From Sipunculus nudus (lineage: Eukaryota; Annelida; Sipuncula; Golfingiida; Sipunculidae), in the NCBI GenBank assembly GCA_026874595.1, contig CM049315.1, positions 67,961,916 to 68,025,915 on the forward strand: 64,000 bases of DNA, given 5' to 3'. The position numbers and the translations under genes were made by a program. Shown piece by piece: positions 23,801 through 30,740 of this stretch. Below the pieces are notes generated by a model. The model searched no databases. It worked only from the letters and a program-made list of their open reading frames with translations, and was not told the origin of the DNA. Within the stretch, counting starts at the first letter, position 1; each line of letters starts with the position of its first letter.

Positions 23801-24126
23801 GTCCAAGCAGTCTTCTGAGTTCATTGCAAATTTTGTGCCATGCAAGAAAAGTTACAAATGTTTGTGTAAATACCAGGAGAATCTACTCATCCTTCTAATT
23901 ACTGTTGATCTCTGTTCTCTGTTTACATTAACCTCGGTCATTGCACCACAATATCACCAGTGGCCGGTAGTCTCTGTTTTTATCCTGCATGGTCACTGAA
24001 CTTGTCTCCTTCCAGAGGGATGCACAGCTGCGTCAGTTCCAGCGGAGTTTGGAACAGCTGTGTTCAACGTGTGTCATGGATAGGCTGGATGTGTCAACCA
24101 GAGGATCTGCTGGACCTGAGGAATAG
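756..24126 (+). CDS. MCMDC2: MCM domain-containing protein 2-like gene, 3' part (six exons)
   Basis: Joined exons 756-970, 3763-3895, 4382-4524, 4919-5028, 23252-23325 and 24016-24126 give one open frame of 262 codons including TAG. Every junction has GT/AG and compatible phase. I recognise the C-terminal part of MCMDC2, an MCM-related AAA+ family protein implicated in meiotic recombination in vertebrates. The pattern seen is VLKVMEQGAALV, then DMFGMVFFTD, then a helical segment ending ALKVITNLCLAHAKLRQ and VEDAVIAIYLYEES, as in the lid/winged-helix region of MCM proteins. Upstream exons, including the Walker motifs, are off the window. The fourth intron (18.2 kb) carries a nested LTR retrotransposon in the sense orientation. 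The assignment rests on remembered family pattern, not a search. Another divergent MCM paralogue is the alternative. Confidence 0.78.
1283..2705 (+). mobile_element. Helitron-like non-autonomous element (family A)
   Basis: The 5' end TTGTATTCGCCAAAACGAAG carries a small hairpin (CAAAAC-GAA-GTTTTG) followed by GCGGATACTATG. The 3' end reads GCGGATACATGTAGTCGC, a diverged stem-loop, then TTCTAG, followed by TT. The body is a diverged tandem array. Each unit has 'ctcatatctc', 'ttgacttatctgcct', 'aaaattttgca' and a GGTGGCGCCACC-like palindrome near 1604, 1868, 2033, 2273 and 2400. Matching copies lie at 31608-32734 and 38997-40529. There is no Rep/helicase coding, so it is non-autonomous (HINE-type). 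The A|TT insertion without TSD is inferred from the copy at 31608. Confidence 0.65.
3020..3072 (+). repeat. (GA)n microsatellite
   Basis: An AGAG-rich run with a few interruptions lies just upstream of the junction array. Confidence 0.8.
3153..3762 (+). repeat. Tandem array of the MCMDC2 splice-acceptor/exon-start segment
   Basis: Eight tandem copies (starts 3153, 3230, 3308, 3375, 3453, 3532, 3609, 3686) of a 77-79-bp unit, one of 67 bp, run straight into the real exon at 3763. Each unit begins with the exon start (TATGTCTGGGATGGTGTACT), continues through ACATTAAAGAAGAT, then ends with an intron-like pyrimidine stretch and CCTTTAG or CCTGCAG. Every internal boundary therefore keeps an AG. 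Two subtypes mostly alternate: those with ATACAATTC and those with ATTCAGTTCATCAG. This explains the small ORF at 3151-3357. Confidence 0.9.
3763..3895 (+). CDS. MCMDC2: MCMDC2-like exon b
   Basis: The acceptor is CCTGCAG ending at 3762. The T at 3763 completes the split Asp codon, then the frame reads MFGMVFFTDIKEDSYADYM and so on to DDEFYQ, with donor GTACTC at 3896 (phase 0). The first 40 or so bases are the parental or daughter copy of the upstream tandem array. After GATTC the exon diverges from the array and stays coding. This is the only copy that remains open to a good donor. Confidence 0.8.
4382..4524 (+). CDS. MCMDC2: MCMDC2-like exon c
   Basis: The acceptor TGTACTGCAG ends at 4381, phase 0. 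The frame reads YLSYIRRQPVKLGN, a segment containing LIQNYYVTSRSL, and finally LPVSALKV. The donor is GTGTGT at 4525. Two bases (AT) carry over and T from exon d gives Ile. The segment resembles the helical region after the AAA+ core of MCM proteins, where 'Y' and 'SR' positions are usual. Confidence 0.8.
4919..5028 (+). CDS. MCMDC2: MCMDC2-like exon d
   Basis: The acceptor TACTTGCAG ends at 4918. The frame reads (I)TNLCLAHAKLRQKEAAMVE then DAVIAIYLYEES. The donor GTAATG is at 5029, leaving one base of a Gly codon. This is the A-K-L/DA.AI pattern of the MCM lid, and it is the strongest family signal in the gene. The following intron is 18,223 bp long because of the nested transposon complex. 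Confidence 0.82.
5372..6555 (+). repeat. 5' LTR of the gypsy element
   Basis: It starts TGTGACCGAACAACAG and ends TGGCCTGACCGGTCACA. Near the 3' end GAATAAACTGTTATTAAACA includes an AATAAA signal for the element's own transcript. Short ORFs at 5554-5739, 5740-6045 and 6266-6457 lie inside the LTR, and two recur in the 3' LTR. They are not treated as genes. Confidence 0.95.
6561..6573 (+). promoter_or_regulatory. Putative primer binding site
   Basis: TGGTGGCAGCGTC lies 5 bp after the LTR. It begins with TGG, as expected for pairing to the CCA end of a tRNA. The tRNA species was not identified. Confidence 0.55.
6574..7833 (+). other. Untranslated leader of the gypsy element
   Basis: About 1.26 kb between the primer site and the first plausible gag ATG. 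It is AT-rich with no sustained frame that continues into gag. The ORFs here (6514-6864 minus, 6521-6706) show no family features. Confidence 0.5.
7834..8498 (+). pseudogene. gag: gag, capsid region, broken
   Basis: The frame opens at ATG 7834 or 7846 and is Gag-like: a short N-terminal arm, then W and L positions typical of retrotransposon capsids (FDDWEVEARTALE, FLLAHLEGVARNE). It is interrupted by TGA at 8113-8115, after which the same frame stays capsid-like to about 8250. A frameshift follows near 8250-8275, and the new frame carries TAA at 8298 and TGA at 8481 before it opens for good at 8499. This copy therefore cannot make intact Gag. Sequencing error could explain single changes but hardly all of them. 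Confidence 0.75.
8499..9377 (+). CDS. Gag nucleocapsid and aspartic protease segment of gypsy element
   Basis: This 292-residue frame holds an N-terminal glutamine-rich helical stretch, a CCHC zinc knuckle at about residues 68-81 (CHRCHKLGHFARNC, spacing C-2-C-4-H-4-C) that binds RNA, and a retropepsin-type protease with catalytic DTGS at about residues 147-150 and an ILGTN-like motif (VLGTN) near 228. The protease would cut the polyprotein. The true start is not at 8499, because the frame continues upstream into broken gag. It overlaps the pol frame by 67 bp in the -1 frame. That could be programmed frameshifting, but the text across 9355-9380 reads like a single-base indel in one continuous gag-pol frame. 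Confidence 0.85.
   Translation: MEKTLCRVLDALDQQARVHTQLLEQQQKLFQMVLDSKTSAPPQRRDEGFARRQPQRDYRRINMREVECHRCHKLGHFARNCSEKLTVNESSGPPTDSPRQADSSSTSTNVFTEGGGVGTDIIDKAVGSRPVVTARIAGVPVKCLIDTGSQVTTLSEEVFQQSIHSQSGKPMEVGQWLTLRAANGLEVPYTGLVTARVEVGNNTVEEAGILIVKSTPETKEKLQQVPAVLGTNVLSHLPGFDCLKLDKITTAPPRSGFVKLASYLEILVPSRCKCILPVRAQPHGKETLWWNH
9311..12868 (+). CDS. pol: Gypsy pol: reverse transcriptase, RNase H, integrase
   Basis: An intact 1185-residue frame. The RT spans about residues 170-350, with FASPIVLVRKK, LDLASAYSQI, MPFGLSNSP and the catalytic YLDD at residues 305-308. RNase H follows with ETDASFAGLGAVLSQ, an internal KKLELLALKWA and TDNNPLTYL. The integrase zinc domain (H-H-C-C: HDGHGHQGT then CNRCVLAKH) lies at about 737-780. 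The catalytic core has D (MDFT), D (HSDQG) and E (QCERYN) spaced D-58-D-35-E. The C-terminal tail is acidic and I see no clear chromodomain. The first residues before about 60 are probably read from the protease frame. Pol is intact while gag is broken, so this copy is at best trans-mobilised. Confidence 0.95.
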   Translation: MQVYFASKGPTTWQGDAMVEPLKGVSTLVQPTLMNFSTGISEIQAVNLSDREIRLKPYTRLGVISAGMEIIPTTEPLRIEQVDEEIQVSGGLKEDHAGDLPKVDLSDFRGTDEERQKLEALLMKHSKVFLREGEQLPCTDSIQHGIKLEDDEPVQQTYRRIPPQLWSEVKEHLKDLERRGIIRESQSDFASPIVLVRKKTGDLRICVDYRRLNKKVRRDAFPLPRVEECLEAMSGATLFSTLDLASAYSQIPVAEEDIHKTAFITPMGLWEHLRMPFGLSNSPATWQRLMSRVFRMDILEILLVYLDDIIVFSSTFDQHLERLDLVLTRLAAHRLKLKGEKCHFCEESVTFLGHIVTKDGVRPDSEKISVVSEWPVPETLRGLRSFLGFATYYSRFVPGFSRLAKPLHTLVAQVINRRKQTKRLKESSLSDVWTSEHNQAFVKLNDALTSDLLLGYPDFSSEFVLETDASFAGLGAVLSQVQEGKKRVIAYASRSLRGSEKNASNYSLKKLELLALKWAVCDRFQEYLQGSSFTVVTDNNPLTYLMSKSKLPALEQRWASALAGFSFKIKYRPGTHNSNADGLSRQESRPWEINEPSKDQEVETTSALASLLQNTNVPLELQKGVWEERGFQEPKQVQLDELQATPLLSLSMEGMVDLQRRDPVIGHFLDYWEKGEKPTGIVQRREPKDVQMYFRQWDRIAFKDGVLVKKVIDPVMGQVFQICIPNVVKQEVLKSLHDGHGHQGTERTETLVRSQYYWQGMSRDVQEWVQNCNRCVLAKHQAVRPPMGSLLASRPLEVVAMDFTLLERSSDGLENVLVLTDVFTKWAVAIPTRDQTAVTVARVLVNEWFQRFGPPLRLHSDQGRNFESAVVRELCKLYGVERSHSTPYHPQGNAQCERYNRTLHHLLRTLPSDEKKHWPRHVQDVTWMYNTTQHASTGYSPFFLLYGRVPHLPVDMWTGSIPQEQGPVTSDNWVKIHQRNLMRTYKHVQQKLEQSAEKRKQIFNRKAREVPLDVGSLVYVRQRTLGRNKIQDCYNPKPYKIVDLAEGRDIYKIEPADGFGQSKWMNRTQLRECPKIRHLPHFEPVQLLDEEAEDDGEDFYVVEYGSAPKVNRGMRGDDRACVTREETLPSSSFIDRDRRRTAGQNRNIHREPRSAWELTKNPASSQDMYVLTTSDFDFCHKETFV
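12960..12977 (+). promoter_or_regulatory. Polypurine tract
   Basis: A purine-rich stretch (AAAAAAGTCGGGGTGGG) directly abuts the 3' LTR start at 12978. This is where plus-strand DNA synthesis is primed. Confidence 0.8.
12978..13399 (+). repeat. 3' LTR, first fragment
   Basis: It matches 5372-5793 with scattered substitutions and stops at ...TATACTTTA, where a Helitron-like element begins. Confidence 0.95.
13400..15356 (+). mobile_element. Helitron-like element with ~330-bp tandem repeats (family C), inserted in 3' LTR
   Basis: The undamaged 5' LTR gives the empty site ...ACTTTATTATTCTACGG. The insert sits between ACTTTA and TTATTCTACGG with no duplication (ambiguity of TT). It starts TTGTATTGCCAGACATAGTC, holding a CCAGAC-ATA-GTCTGG hairpin, then GATACTATGG. 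It ends with the hairpin GGCACC-TGC-GGTGCC, nine bases, then CTAG before T. This matches Helitron/Helentron ends. The core is about five tandem units of about 330 bp (661-bp dimers are nearly identical, for example 14025 and 14686). Each has 'GACCTTGACCTTGAATA', 'GTCAAAAACTAATGGACAG' and one GGTGGCGCCACC. A poly-G run lies at 15293-15306. No coding capacity. Confidence 0.8.
15357..15549 (+). repeat. 3' LTR, second fragment
   Basis: It matches 5794-5983 of the 5' LTR up to TTCGTTTAAATCC. A few bases (CATATA) before the next insertion do not match the 5' LTR exactly. Confidence 0.9.
15580..16215 (+). repeat. Left subterminal CGAGTC tandem array
   Basis: Tandem units of roughly 115 bp carry ACGAGTCGGAACCAGTCGTC, 'AAGATGAAAATACGAGTTACC' type blocks and CTCGTCGAGTGGTCAATAAC. 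Both CGAGTC and its complement GACTCG recur many times. This is likely a binding-site array for a transposase, by analogy with other elements. Confidence 0.85.
17375..17620 (+). repeat. Internal repeat copy 1 of the GACTCG element
   Basis: It shares blocks with 18138-18375 in the same order: GACCTGCTCACAAA, 'TATATAAC', 'GGTCAAGGGG', 'CAGCATCAC', 'GCTTGCGTAATC' / 'GCTTACGTAATC', and 'GGACAT'. A diverged direct duplication. Confidence 0.6.
17788..17831 (+). repeat. (CT)n microsatellite
   Basis: An uninterrupted TC dinucleotide run of about 44 bp inside the GACTCG element. Confidence 0.9.
18138..18375 (+). repeat. Internal repeat copy 2 of the GACTCG element
   Basis: Diverged partner of 17375-17620, 760 bp away. 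It accounts for most of the ORF at 18116-18529. Because copy 1 does not keep that frame open, I do not annotate it as a gene. Confidence 0.6.
19835..19990 (+). repeat. Right subterminal GACTCG tandem array
   Basis: Four near-identical units of about 50 bp contain CTTCACGACTCGCA and CATTTAGCGACTCGCAAATG. Orientation is opposite to the left array, so the two ends can fold back. Confidence 0.9.
20012..20582 (+). repeat. 3' LTR, third fragment
   Basis: It matches 5985-6555 of the 5' LTR to the terminal GGTCACA and is followed by the TTTG target duplication. The AATAAA-containing end is retained. Confidence 0.95.
20583..23251 (+). other. Remainder of MCMDC2 intron
   Basis: AT-rich sequence after the retrotransposon. 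There is a short CA run near 23155-23168 and nothing else I can name. The ORFs at 20578-20781, 21366-21608 and 22532-22920 are short and featureless. Confidence 0.5.
23252..23325 (+). CDS. MCMDC2: MCMDC2-like exon e
   Basis: The acceptor TTATTCAACAG ends at 23251. GG completes the Gly codon from exon d and the frame reads QSALSVQPMPHVRDNNIQAY then IGQE. Donor GTCAGT at 23326, phase 0. Phase and the lack of any other open exon in the 18-kb intron support it. Confidence 0.72.
24016..24126 (+). CDS. MCMDC2: MCMDC2-like terminal exon
   Basis: The acceptor CTCCTTCCAG ends at 24015. The frame is RDAQLRQFQRSLEQLCSTCV, a short helical charged segment, then a hydrophilic tail ending GPEE and TAG at 24124-24126. 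A terminal 'R.AQL..F...LE' helix fits the family's C-terminus. The ORF at 23960-24193 is the wrong frame. Confidence 0.75.
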   Translation, partial: RDAQLRQFQRSLEQLCSTCVMDRLDVSTRGSAGPEE

Positions 24127-24284
24127 TCACCACATGATAAGATTAATGAAACTAGAATCATTACAGTGTTATTGCCACTTTGTTAATCTTTAACCAGTAT
24201 CTCACTGCCTTTGTGAACCCACAAGTCAAGTGGCTCCACTCACTCATTTTCACAGATCATCTCAGTGGAATTAGAACATGATAC
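24127..24284 (+). other. Probable 3' UTR of MCMDC2-like gene
   Basis: Non-coding sequence between the stop codon and the first AATAAA. Confidence 0.5.
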
Positions 24285-24290
24285 AATAAA
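24285..24290 (+). terminator. Polyadenylation signal AATAAA
   Basis: The first AATAAA after the stop codon, 159 bp downstream. The cleavage site is not resolvable. Confidence 0.55.
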
Positions 24291-24960
24291 ATCAAACACT
24301 GATCGGGTACCTCAGCCAATGCCATAAGTTATTTTTAAGGTAAAATATCAGAAAATGGCTCTGTAATGCCTTATGTAATTTTCACTGTGGTTACATTCCA
24401 AAACAATGTCACCAGTATGTGCCTTTGTGAAGACAAATTATTTAATTTCACATGTTTTCATTATATTAATTATATAAAATGTTAAAAAGTATGAAATTAA
24501 CGTGTTATGGCTGTTAAAACTATTATCACTGTTGTAAAGTTAAAATATTGTTAAAGCTATGACGCAATTAACAGGTAATGTTGATTGTTTTGATATATCT
24601 AATGAATATTCCGTATATATTCAATTTTAAATATATGTGTATAATATAGTTATAATGAAAGTGAACTAGTACACTGTTATGGAACGTTAATGACCTAAGA
24701 ATCTGTTTATAACTGTTAATGCCTGCATATTGTCTTTTTACCTGTCTTTATAACTGAGAGATTAATATATATAATTATTCTATAGAGAGTTTTTGTGTGT
24801 ACCAGTATATATAAAGTGTATATGTCTAAGTGATGAACAAAAAATATATGAATCCTGGTGATCCCATGAAACACTGCACAATCTCTGTGATATCATATAT
24901 GCTAAAAGCCTGTTCTTTCCAAAAATGCATTATTGTCATAAGAAAACATGAAAATATAAA

Positions 24961-26956
24961 CCGTAAAAGTCGTTGCAGAAGTCGCGACTTGTACTAGGAA
25001 ATCGAATTCTAAAAACTAGAATTTTCTAGCAAAGTCGGGGTGCGACTTGTAATACGTATTTATCCCGTTTCAGTCAGCTTTCCCGGTACATGGAATGACG
25101 TCAGTTGAGCGATAATATGCGATACCTTTAACCAGTGCTTTGTGAAACGTCTTTCCCCAATAATTTACACTTTTAACCATCTCTTATGGCCTAAATTTCT
25201 GAACTGACGAAATTTTCATTTTATTAACATTAAATGCAAATTTTAAATTTGCCCAGTTCAAGGCCTACCCGTTGTGACAAGTCGCAATTAAAGTGACACT
25301 TCCTAATCTGCGTTACTGTTATATCATGAGTCAATTTGACGCATATGCCAGTCTGCCGCTCTTTGATGTACATTTTCTATCCCTTTAACTATATGGGTAT
25401 GCGTGTCGTTATGAAAAACTCGCGGTTCCATATCCGTTTATGCTTGTAAAGTTGCGTGTCATTCAAGTTTGATCCACTACAGACACGTCGTGAATTCTTT
25501 TGCCTGCCCGGTTGATCGCTGAATACCAGCTGACCTTTGAAGCCGTGTAGCGGAAGTTCAAGCCCCGGGTCACCCGTGCAATGACTATTACATCCCCACG
25601 TCAGCTAAGCCTTCCGTGACTGATATCCACAGTTAAAAACTCTCATATTAAGAACCATTACTTCACTGTCACCATCTCGTGGTTTAGAAGCGTTTTGGAT
25701 ATCAATGTTATAACGTTTCACGTGAGCTGCAAATATACGATTTGCTTCGTGTGTTACCCGTGTCTCTTTCAGGACGATCGTATGCCCGGTCAACAATATG
25801 GCGGCACGCATGCATTACGGTCAATCGTGCGTTGACGTATTCGTGATTTTTTTAAATGAAGACACATTAATCAATACAATGAAATAACAAACACCATACA
25901 GGTATATATGTTTTTTACTTAAAATGCCACATACGTACCTAAATTCCACCGGAACCGGCATCGTTTGGTGTCATGACGGATCTAGTTCAACGAGGCTGAG
26001 TTTGCCATACATCCAAGCAATTTGAATATAATCACTGATAACGATGGAAATAGGGTTTTCGAGATAAAAAAAATCATTAGTCTCAGTAAACATAATACCT
26101 GTAAATTCAATTATGTGTATTTAAAATAACTCACCGGTCAATAAAGCGTTCATCATCCCCTTGTTGACTGACATATGATCAGTGATTTCAGTAATACCAG
26201 TATGTGCCGCGTCTAGATGGTAAGTTGTATCAATTAATTCAAGGGTTACTAAATTCAGTTTTAGAGCCCATTTCAGAAATAAGGTGAAAAAATTCAAACT
26301 CAATTATTCTTTCCATCTTTCAGTTGTCTTAAGTCAGTTAAAATCATGCCCAATGCGACGGATTGGGACTCGTCACGCGTACGAAAACTAATCAGTGTAA
26401 TGAATCCATCCTACGTTTGACGATCTTTAACGATTTAAAAAGTTGCTCGATTGTGATAGTATTTTGCCTCAGACTCTTTTAGATTATTAATACAGTCATT
26501 TCACTTGATATTTGCATTCTAATGTTACTTAACCTAGTAAGAAACGGCAACAATGACATCGTTTCACAGCACAAAATGTTATCCGACGCAGCTGACTTTG
26601 GCACTGTACAAATCTTGCATGACAATTGAACCTCGACTTTATATGTTAAGATTCTTTTTTTATTCCTTAAATATAAGCATTGTATTAAAGCTGTCCAATT
26701 ATTTTTATGTTTAAATGGTTTATCTAGTTTATAAACCACATAAGTACTATGGGGACGTTGGTTGTAGTCTTGCATCGCAAGGAATGATACTCAAATTCCA
26801 TATGTATCAGGTGGTTGGGACGCCTCTGAAGTCTGGGTGCGACCTATATAATGGACTTTTCCTGAAACTAAACTTGAACGGCTATTCCCCAGGGGGTTCC
26901 TAAAAGTCAGGGCGCGACTTGTAATAAGGATGCGACTTCTGCAACGACTTTTACGG
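24961..26956. mobile_element. 2.0-kb non-autonomous TIR DNA transposon (AAGTCGCGACTT family)
   Basis: Perfect 25-bp terminal inverted repeats: the left begins CCGTAAAAGTCGTTGC and the right ends GCAACGACTTTTACGG. The flanking AAA on both sides suggests a 3-bp target duplication. The left TIR runs into the 12-bp palindrome AAGTCGCGACTT. The motif GTGCGACTTGTAATACG and close variants (GCGCGACTTGTAATAAGG, GTGCGACCTATATAATGG) recur subterminally at both ends. The interior shows no transposase; the ORFs at 25605-25811 and 26479-26775 (minus) are not recognisable. Superfamily unassigned. Confidence 0.82.
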
Positions 26957-27479
26957 AAATTCAATAAATTAAAAAAAAAAATAGACTTCATACAAATAAA
27001 TTTTGCTGTATGGATCGTTAGAGCCTCAATACACTAACTTCATTCTAATACGAATAGTATAGTAGGACAGTTAATGGCTGCTTTCCGTATTTCTCTGGAA
27101 AGGGAATGAAACCATATGTAGGGATATAAGATACACATAAGTTTCATTTCTTTCGAATATAACCAGCTTCAAAGAAAGTAAAATTATTTTGCCTTAGTTC
27201 AGAATAGTTTAAAAATATATAACCACAGTGTAAAATAGACAAACTGACAAACAGGAGTCAACCCATTAACTCTGGCAATAAATTAACAAAATTAGAATAT
27301 AAATGAAGGCAACAATGAAATTAGGGTCATTACAAATAAAACAAATTTCATAATGAATAAGAATTGGGGTGAAATTTAGCAGAATGTTCATAAAAATGCA
27401 TAAATCCAGTCAGTATTGCGTAATTGCTTGAAAAAGAACATTCGGTCCATTTGATAACCTCAATTGAGTGACATATTAG
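26957..27479. other. Intergenic, AT-rich
   Basis: I see no gene or repeat structure here. Confidence 0.5.
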
Positions 27480-27960
27480 CACATTAATAATTTTTTTCAG
27501 TAATTCCAATTATTTAATTAAATATGCTTGAATATAACAGTTTAATTAATTTTAAAGACGAAAGGGAGAGCTTTGACAGAATCAACGATAGATGTGCCCC
27601 CATTAATGAAAGTGGTACCCGATGCATATCTCCCCATTTAAATCCCTGCAAACTTTCTTTGCTTTACTGTAAAAATTAACACTAATCTCAAATATACAAC
27701 TTATCTAAATAGATATGCAGGATTTAATCATTCAAATGAATTTAAAAGATTAAAGTGTTAAGTTTGACAGAATCTATGACAGAAATAATTCTCATTGGGG
27801 AAAGTAGTACCAGAAATATGTCTAATTAAAATGACAACAACAATTCTTTGCTTTAAGGTAAAACAGTGATAATTGTTCAAGATATGCAAAGTATTTAATT
27901 AAATATGAAGATTAATTGACAGTTAATTGAGCTTGAAAATATTTTGTTTGAAAGGACACA
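27480..27960 (+). repeat. Diverged ~200-bp tandem duplication
   Basis: Two or more units share 'TTTGACAGAATC', 'AAGTNGTACC', 'TTCTTTGCTTTA' and 'TTAATTAAATATG' in the same order. They are old and AT-rich. Confidence 0.45.
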
Positions 27961-29325
27961 TAGAGAACAACAAAAGTCTGAGTTGAACTCTGACAAGGCG
28001 TATTTAAGTAAAAATTGACCTTTGGCCTCAAAATAAGGTCATTAAACTTCAAAAGAAAAAAATCGAGACTTTTTTCTGGTTATTATGACTATGGAGATTT
28101 GAGATTGAGTCTATAACGGTCGGCAAAAACGAACATCCGATAATAATGAATATACATCGACACCCTCACTCTATGCAAAATTTAATGAACGTTGATAAGT
28201 AAAAATAGTACCGAATACTTTGACCAGATGTTAGCACTGCTTGTGAGTATGTGTGGTAATGGAAATGAAACAGTGAATAAACTAGGATGGCAAGAAACAA
28301 ATCCTACTGATTCCGCACTTTAATCCAGTTGCACACCAAATGTTAATGGGATCTTCCTTTGCAAATGTCACACCCCTCCAACAAACTGATATTGGCAGAG
28401 GTAATTATTGCACATTAATACAATAACTAATATATTTATACAATATTAAGCGAATCACTTATTTCCCTTCAAAACCCGACTCTCCATAAAATATCTGTCA
28501 ACATTGTTTAAGACAAAACAAAAGGCTATCAGCTCAAATGAACCAGCGTGGCTAAAAATGATCATTGTGGGACATATCTGTTTCTGGTGTTCATATTGAT
28601 ACAAGTATGCCCATTTGTGGACCAAAGCGCAAATGACAGAACCTTACAATACAGAGATAAGAAAAAACAAACATCTAAGGTCAATATCTGGGTGAACTGC
28701 TTTAACCAAAAGTTGATTCCCTTTTTGCTGACTCAGCTGAAACCTATTACCTATGCTGATATATGTGTTATGAATAGTACAAATGAGCGGGCCGTTCATT
28801 GGTGGATAGATAAAGACTACATTTGAAAAGCTTAGTATAGGAATCCTGGGCCTGTGAGTCCACTGGAAATGAATGAGCTGTCAGACTAATGAGTTGACCC
28901 CAACATGTCTGTCGAATATGATTAACCGATTTTCTCATCACTAGTATTTTATATATCAGCTGACCCTGAGTATTTCCTTATAACCATGTGACCCAGTGTG
29001 AATTATTATTGGTCATGTATTGATGATTACCAAGTCATATGAACGATATTTATAGGGCCATGATCATAGTCCACTTTTATTACATTCCCAGAAACTTAAG
29101 TTAGTAATCTTAATCACAAACGACCGGCTGATGACAGATAAGTCCCTCTCGCATGTTATGACATGTAGATATGCTGATAAGACAAAAATTAAACTCATAT
29201 CAGAAACACCTCAAGTTCTGATCCAGGGACAAAGAAAACACATCCTGACAAGTGAGTACCTCTAATTAAGATATTACCACAAGCGCTTGAATTGTTATTA
29301 CTGTAGTTTCCGGTTAAATTTGTTA
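27961..29325. other. Intergenic, no gene seen
   Basis: AT-rich. The ORF at 28548-28826 begins at a non-ATG codon, shows no family features and has no supporting splice context. Confidence 0.45.
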
Positions 29326-29503
29326 CTTTTCTTCACAGGCACTTGTTTCCAGCACTACAATGGCCTAGAAACCGTAAATACATTGAGTATGGGCGATATA
29401 CCCGTTATTAAAGTTCTTTTATAACGGGTATATCGCCCATACTCAATGTGTTTACGGTTTCTAGGCCATTGTAGTGCTGGAAACAAGTGCCTGTGCTTTT
29501 CTT
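29326..29503. mobile_element. Palindromic foldback MITE with 8-bp TSD
   Basis: The arms 29334-29408 and 29421-29495 are 75 bp each and complementary except for one mismatch (AAATAC against AAACAC), with a 12-bp loop TAAAGTTCTTTT. The ends are CACAGGC and GCCTGTG. The perfect 8-bp direct repeat CTTTTCTT flanks it (29326-29333, 29496-29503). An 8-bp TSD points to hAT-type transposition. There is no room for coding. It could form a hairpin RNA if transcribed. Confidence 0.88.
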
Positions 29504-30740
29504 GGTCATTTTCTTATAACTATTACTTATCTGACATTTTCCTAGAGTTTTTCGCACTATATGGTCCATCTCTTTATTATTTACTTAATATTTGAGATAG
29601 GCAGGCAAGGAGCCTCCGTTGTTAAGCACATCGGTTTCAGGCTAAATTTGAAGTACATGCGTTATTGGCTGAACCAGCTTACGTCAGCGCGTCACCATCT
29701 GAAAACTCCAGTAGAAGACATATAAACCAAACGGAAAGCGCGTCCTCGGTTGCTATGCAATGGCTGTCTGTTTACTGCCGCTCTTTATGCGAATGATTCA
29801 TTCACGGGTAATTAAATGTATCGCCTTACGTGTTGTTTACAGTCATTAAAACGATTGGAAACATAGTACCTTAAATCCTCGTTTCGGGAGCGGTAAACGT
29901 CAACGTGACCTAAATAAAGCAACAGGCATGAAATCTGTAGAATCAACCACGGAAATGACCTGTGGATTTGGGTATATAAATAGCGCAGATTTTGGGACGC
30001 TAATTCCAAAACACGACGTGGTCAAGGTTCAGAGGTTAATCAGGCCGCTCTAAGCAACATGCACGACAATGTTTTTCGATTCGGCTCTTGTGTATCCAGT
30101 TTTTAACTTGAACCTGAATTTGAAATGAAAAATCAACATGGAGCAAAGGATCCAGACACGAAATATTTTTCTATAAGGATACACAAATCGTACGGGGAAC
30201 GTTATATCAAATGGTAGGGGCGAACTTCGCGACAAATTACTTGCGTGTGTGTACTCGTGATACAATAGCGTCAGACATTGGCGTGTGCATATCGACAGTA
30301 ATGTTAATTGTTACAAAATGAAAGTCCATGCTGGTGGTGAAGTTAATAGATTACACTGGAGTCTGAGGGCCAGCATTTTAGCTTTATTTTAAACTTTTGC
30401 ATGTAATATCATGCACAATGAAGGACAAAAAGGGCAATTATTGGCGATGCCATTCCATGTCATATACCTTCTCAGCGGCTGTCAAAAGTATACGCAAGTT
30501 CACAGGCATAATCAGGGTACCGACGTCCTATATCATATTTTTTTCATCTTTCAAATAAATACTTCATTTATTACCATCCTTATAATTCCACTTCACCTGC
30601 AAAGGAAATCTCAAACTGCAGACATTCATACAATTCTTGCACTCGTATACATAACAAAATAAAATCGTCTGCAAATCAGTATCACTTGGATGAGTTATTA
30701 TTTTGCACAACTTCACACAACTATCGCTAAAGATCGTTGG
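29504..30740. other. Intergenic; possible regulatory GC-richer patch
   Basis: At 29680-29810 the composition changes, with several CpGs, a CGTCA half-CRE and GGTTGCTATGCAAT resembling half of an RFX X-box. It could be a promoter for an unseen upstream exon. The ORFs at 29812-30009 and 30050-30265 (minus) are not recognisable. Confidence 0.3.

Noticed and set aside
23960-24193. 77-residue ORF over the terminal MCMDC2 exon
   Set aside because: Wrong frame: the phase-compatible frame from the acceptor at 24015 continues the family-like sequence and ends at 24126.
29812-30265. Two minus-strand ORFs as possible genes divergent from the PHYHIP-like gene
   Set aside because: Short, featureless, with no convincing splice sites or family similarity.
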